Shown: positions 12,551 to 15,273 of the stretch, one piece after another
Position numbering within the stretch: the stretch's first letter is position 1
Layout: every line of letters begins with the position of its first letter
Assembly (NCBI GenBank): GCA_903914045.1
Contig: CAIWNO010000119.1
Location: forward strand, 1-15,273
From: an uncultured bacterium
Lineage (GTDB): Bacteria; Planctomycetota; Phycisphaerae; Phycisphaerales; SM1A02
DNA length: 15,273 bases
Reading direction: 5' to 3'
Translations under genes and position numbers: made by a program
The notes under the pieces: generated by a model
What the model saw: only the letters and a program-made list of their open reading frames with translations
Told to the model about the DNA's origin: nothing
The model's database searches: none

Positions 12551-14533
12551 TTAACGGCTTATTTCGCCAATTCCTTGGTCTAGCAGCGCCGCCACGCTCC
12601 AAGCTTGACCCACGCAACCGCCCGCATTTTGTGGCAGATCACCATCGGCGACCTCGCAGACTTGTCCAAGACAACCGTGGCGCAGATGTTCTTGAAATTG
12701 TTTTTGAATTTCATCCACGCGGTTGGCGTTGCCCAGTGTTCGCAGCGCGCAACCAAGCGGCGCCATGAGCCACGGCCACACGGTTCCATTGTGATACGCC
12801 TGGTCGCGCACTTCAACGCGGCCACCGTAGCGACCGACATAGCCTGGAGAATTTATTTCCAGCGTGCGTAGTCCATATGGAGTGAGCAACTCTTTTTCAA
12901 CGCGCGCCACAATTTTTTGCGCGACGCTTGTGGGAACAAGTTGCACCAACGGTTGCACGGCGAACAACTGGTTGGGCCGTTGCAATGTGTCAACGCCTTG
13001 GGGACTGTCAAGCGTGTCGGCAAGTTGATCTTGATTGGCGTTGATATAGCGCGCGAAACTTTTTTGCGCCTTGGCCAGCGCTGCGTTCCACGCGGTTGCG
13101 TCTTGCTTTAGTTGAGGCGCCCATTCAATCAGCGTGGCCAGCAAACCGCACCAAAGAGCGTTAATTTCCACTGGTTTTCCCATGCGCGGCGTGATCACGG
13201 TGGTGCCAACTTTGGCGTCCATCCAAGTCAGTTGCGTGCCAGGATCGGTGGCCATAAGCAATCCGTCGGTGGGGTCAACGCGAATTCCGTGGCGCGTGCC
13301 TTTGGTGAAGGCGTTGAAGATATTCACAAGCGTTGGAAATAGATCGCGCGCCAATGTGAAGTCGCCCGAGGCGTTCACGGTGCGTCGCGCGGCGCTTGCC
13401 AGAAGCAGGGGCGCGTCAACGCTGTTGTCCAACCACGGTTCACCAGGCGATGGAAAACGATTTGGCAGCAGTCCATCTTTTTCAAAGTGGGCCAGGGAAC
13501 GCAAGATGGCTGCGGCCTCATCGAAGCGGCCGGTTTCTAAACAAAGTCCCGGCAATGAAATCAACGCGTCGCGTCCCCAATCCGCGAACCACGGATACCC
13601 CGCGATAATGCTGGTGCCGCGCGCGCCATCTGGAAGCGGGCGCTCCACAATGAATTGATCCGCGGCCAGAACCAAGCGCGCGCGAAAGGCATTGTTTTGC
13701 GCTTTGGCCAATGCGATCAACGATTGATCGCGCGCCGCGGTGGCCGCCATGATGCGCGCGCCTTCGCCCGCCGGCTCCAGGCGCGTGCTGGCTGTAAAAC
13801 CCCGTATTTCGCCTGGTTTAAGAGATATTTTTAGAATGCCCGCGCAACAGTGGGCGTCCACGCAGTCGTAGCCGCACGCTTGCTCAACGGGTAAAAAATA
13901 ATCGCCATACCACGCGCCATCAGTCACGGCGTTGGCGCCATCGGCCTGTAAAAAAATATCCTTGCCCTCGCCGCTTGCGTGGTCAATGCACACATGCAGC
14001 CCGCGCTCACATGCTTGAATGCGCGGCGTGAATGAATTTGGTTTCACCAGTTGATCATGCGGCCGATGATTCACCATGCATTTCAATTCAAGCTCAAGCG
14101 CGTCGCCGCCGATGAGCGTGAGCGTAATCGCTGTGGCATTGCGACCGCGCGCCATTGAAATACGCTCCTGCAAATGAGCGGCGCCAATCTTCCATTCACG
14201 CACAACAATTGATCCATCAAGCCATACGCGTGAAAGAGACGCAAGTCCCGGCGCGTCCATGCCACTGCTCCATTGATTGGCGGACAATGGCGTGCGCGCG
14301 CCCTTGGTGATGACGGTGATTTCAACTTTGGAAACCAGCATGGTGCGACCAGCGGGCGGATCCGTGGCCGCGATCAGCAATCCATGCCAGCGCCGCTGCA
14401 GCGCGCCGCTGACAGTCGCAAACGCGTAGCCGCCAAGCGCGTTGGTGCTGAGCCACTCTAGTTTTGCCGCGCTTTGCGCGTTGGGCCAGGCGCTTGGATT
14501 CAAGTCAATGAAGGGTTTAGAGATATCCGTCAT
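12551..14533 (-). CDS. glycogen debranching enzyme, amylo-alpha-1,6-glucosidase (GH133 type)
   Basis: Cytoplasmic enzyme of 660 residues that hydrolyses alpha-1,6 branch glucosyl units in glycogen breakdown. The N-terminal domain has the family hallmark EWLSTNALGGYAFATVSGAL followed by RRWHGLLIAA (residues 26-56). The (alpha/alpha)6 catalytic barrel contains YPWFADWGRDALISLPGL (313-330), LPNRFPSPGEPWLDNSVDAP (356-375), QLTWMDAK (434-441), EINALWCGLL (457-466), VRDQAYHNGTVWPW (575-588) and GGCVGQAWSVAALL (638-651). Length and motif order match the bacterial/archaeal debranching family. The start ATG 14533 has AGGA 10 bases upstream. It lies 77 bases downstream of the prfB stop codon with no clear terminator between, and 43 bases upstream of the sigma factor gene. 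Confidence 0.94.
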   Translation of the reverse strand: MTDISKPFIDLNPSAWPNAQSAAKLEWLSTNALGGYAFATVSGALQRRWHGLLIAATDPPAGRTMLVSKVEITVITKGARTPLSANQWSSGMDAPGLASLSRVWLDGSIVVREWKIGAAHLQERISMARGRNATAITLTLIGGDALELELKCMVNHRPHDQLVKPNSFTPRIQACERGLHVCIDHASGEGKDIFLQADGANAVTDGAWYGDYFLPVEQACGYDCVDAHCCAGILKISLKPGEIRGFTASTRLEPAGEGARIMAATAARDQSLIALAKAQNNAFRARLVLAADQFIVERPLPDGARGTSIIAGYPWFADWGRDALISLPGLCLETGRFDEAAAILRSLAHFEKDGLLPNRFPSPGEPWLDNSVDAPLLLASAARRTVNASGDFTLARDLFPTLVNIFNAFTKGTRHGIRVDPTDGLLMATDPGTQLTWMDAKVGTTVITPRMGKPVEINALWCGLLATLIEWAPQLKQDATAWNAALAKAQKSFARYINANQDQLADTLDSPQGVDTLQRPNQLFAVQPLVQLVPTSVAQKIVARVEKELLTPYGLRTLEINSPGYVGRYGGRVEVRDQAYHNGTVWPWLMAPLGCALRTLGNANRVDEIQKQFQEHLRHGCLGQVCEVADGDLPQNAGGCVGQAWSVAALLDQGIGEISR

Positions 14534-14610
14534 GGTGTTGATTTCCTAGAAGACATTCATGGTTGCCACGCGCGCCAACATGCGACTTAATCGTGCCCAT
14601 CAACGCGTGA

Positions 14611-15273
14611 TTACTTTTTCTTTTCAGACTCGCCGCGGCGTCGTTGCAATTCGGCGACAACAAATCCGGACATGTAACCGTCTAAAACTTTTTGCGGATT
14701 GCCAACTTCAAAACCCGTGCGATGATCCTTCACGCGATTGTCATAGAACACATAGCTGCGAATTTGATTGCCCCAATCTCGCGTGACTTTGCCGCCAGTG
14801 GCCGTGGCCAATTCGCTGGCTCGGCGCTCCTCCTCAAGTTGCTCCAACTTACCGCGCATGACATTCATGGCTTGCTTTTTATTTTGTGATTGATCGCGGA
14901 AGGTGCTGGCCACCACTTGCAAACCAGTTGGAATGTGGTTGATGCGAACCGCGCTAGCCACCTTGTTCACGTTCTGTCCGCCGGGACCAGAGGCGCGCAC
15001 AAACGCAATGATTTCAAGGTCTTTTGCGGGAATTTCTAGATCGGCGTCCTCGAATTCGGGGGTGACATCAACGGTGGCGAAACTGGTTTGCCGTTTGCCT
15101 TCAGCGTTGAAGGGGCTCACGCGGGCCAATCGATGCGCGCCGCGTTCGCAACTCATGTAGCCATAGGCGAATGAACCAGTGATGCGGTAACCAACTTCGC
15201 TCACGCCCGCTTCGTTGCCGGCGATGCGATGCAATTCCTCCGCCTTCCAACCCATCTCGCTCCAGTAATACAA
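14611..15273 (-). CDS. prfB: peptide chain release factor 2, C-terminal part
   Basis: Recognises UGA and UAA stop codons in the ribosomal A site and releases the finished protein. About 220 codons are visible; the start lies beyond the right edge. Features in order: the RF2-specific SPF stop-codon recognition motif (HRLARVSPFNAEGKRQTSFATV; RF1 has a PxT motif instead), the GGQ peptidyl-release motif in RASGPGGQNVNKVASAVRINH, HIPTGLQV, and the C-terminal SYVFYDNRVKDHRTG...VLDGYMSGFV. It ends with a basic tail (ELQRRRGESEKKK) slightly longer than in E. coli. The programmed frameshift site often found in prfB would lie near codon 26, outside the window. It is first in a co-directional series with the debranching enzyme and sigma factor genes. 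Confidence 0.95.
   Translation of the reverse strand: MYYWSEMGWKAEELHRIAGNEAGVSEVGYRITGSFAYGYMSCERGAHRLARVSPFNAEGKRQTSFATVDVTPEFEDADLEIPAKDLEIIAFVRASGPGGQNVNKVASAVRINHIPTGLQVVASTFRDQSQNKKQAMNVMRGKLEQLEEERRASELATATGGKVTRDWGNQIRSYVFYDNRVKDHRTGFEVGNPQKVLDGYMSGFVVAELQRRRGESEKKK

Overview
The window looks like a chromosomal segment of a Planctomycetota bacterium, probably of the Phycisphaerae. This is inferred from a short exported protein with a C-terminal PEP-CTERM tail of the 'PAPG...LLGLAG...RRRR' type, a bacterial Tricorn-type protease with a signal peptide, weak and inconsistent ribosome binding sites, and medium GC content. No mobility gene, CRISPR array, toxin-antitoxin pair or phage gene is visible. 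Most of the window reads as ordinary housekeeping and accessory sequence.

Left part (1-5128). The 3' end of a chemoreceptor that resembles WspA runs off the left edge. It converges on a gene for an exported DsrE/DsrF-like protein. That gene is divergent from a fused MscS-type channel carrying a C-terminal cyclic-nucleotide-binding domain (a bCNG channel). The channel converges on a secreted protein of unknown function, with an extended hairpin between them. Upstream on the same minus strand lies a PEP-CTERM protein gene with its own strong terminator and a promoter with a consensus -35 box. The theme is sensing and the cell surface.

Middle (5129-8236). An AT-rich spacer separates the PEP-CTERM gene from adenine deaminase (plus strand). 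Downstream is a non-coding repeat element: an 18-bp perfect inverted repeat enclosing a second GC-rich hairpin, followed by a 41-bp imperfect tandem duplication. Next come tRNA-Gly(GCC) with its terminator on the minus strand, and a compact monocistronic unit for a small basic protein of unknown function (clear promoter, structured leader, strong terminator).

Right part (8237-15273). Four genes lie on the minus strand, in transcription order: the C-terminal part of release factor 2 (prfB, cut by the right edge), a GH133-type glycogen-debranching amylo-alpha-1,6-glucosidase, an ECF sigma factor without a neighbouring anti-sigma gene, and a large Tricorn-like protease with a long charged low-complexity insert. 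The first three are tightly spaced and may be co-transcribed. A candidate promoter flanked by two direct repeats lies in front of the protease gene.

No clear new multi-gene system can be demonstrated. The best leads are the nested repeat element at 7159-7310, the small basic protein with its structured leader at 7550-8100, the inverted repeat covering the start codon of the channel gene, and the direct repeats flanking the promoter between the sigma factor and the protease.
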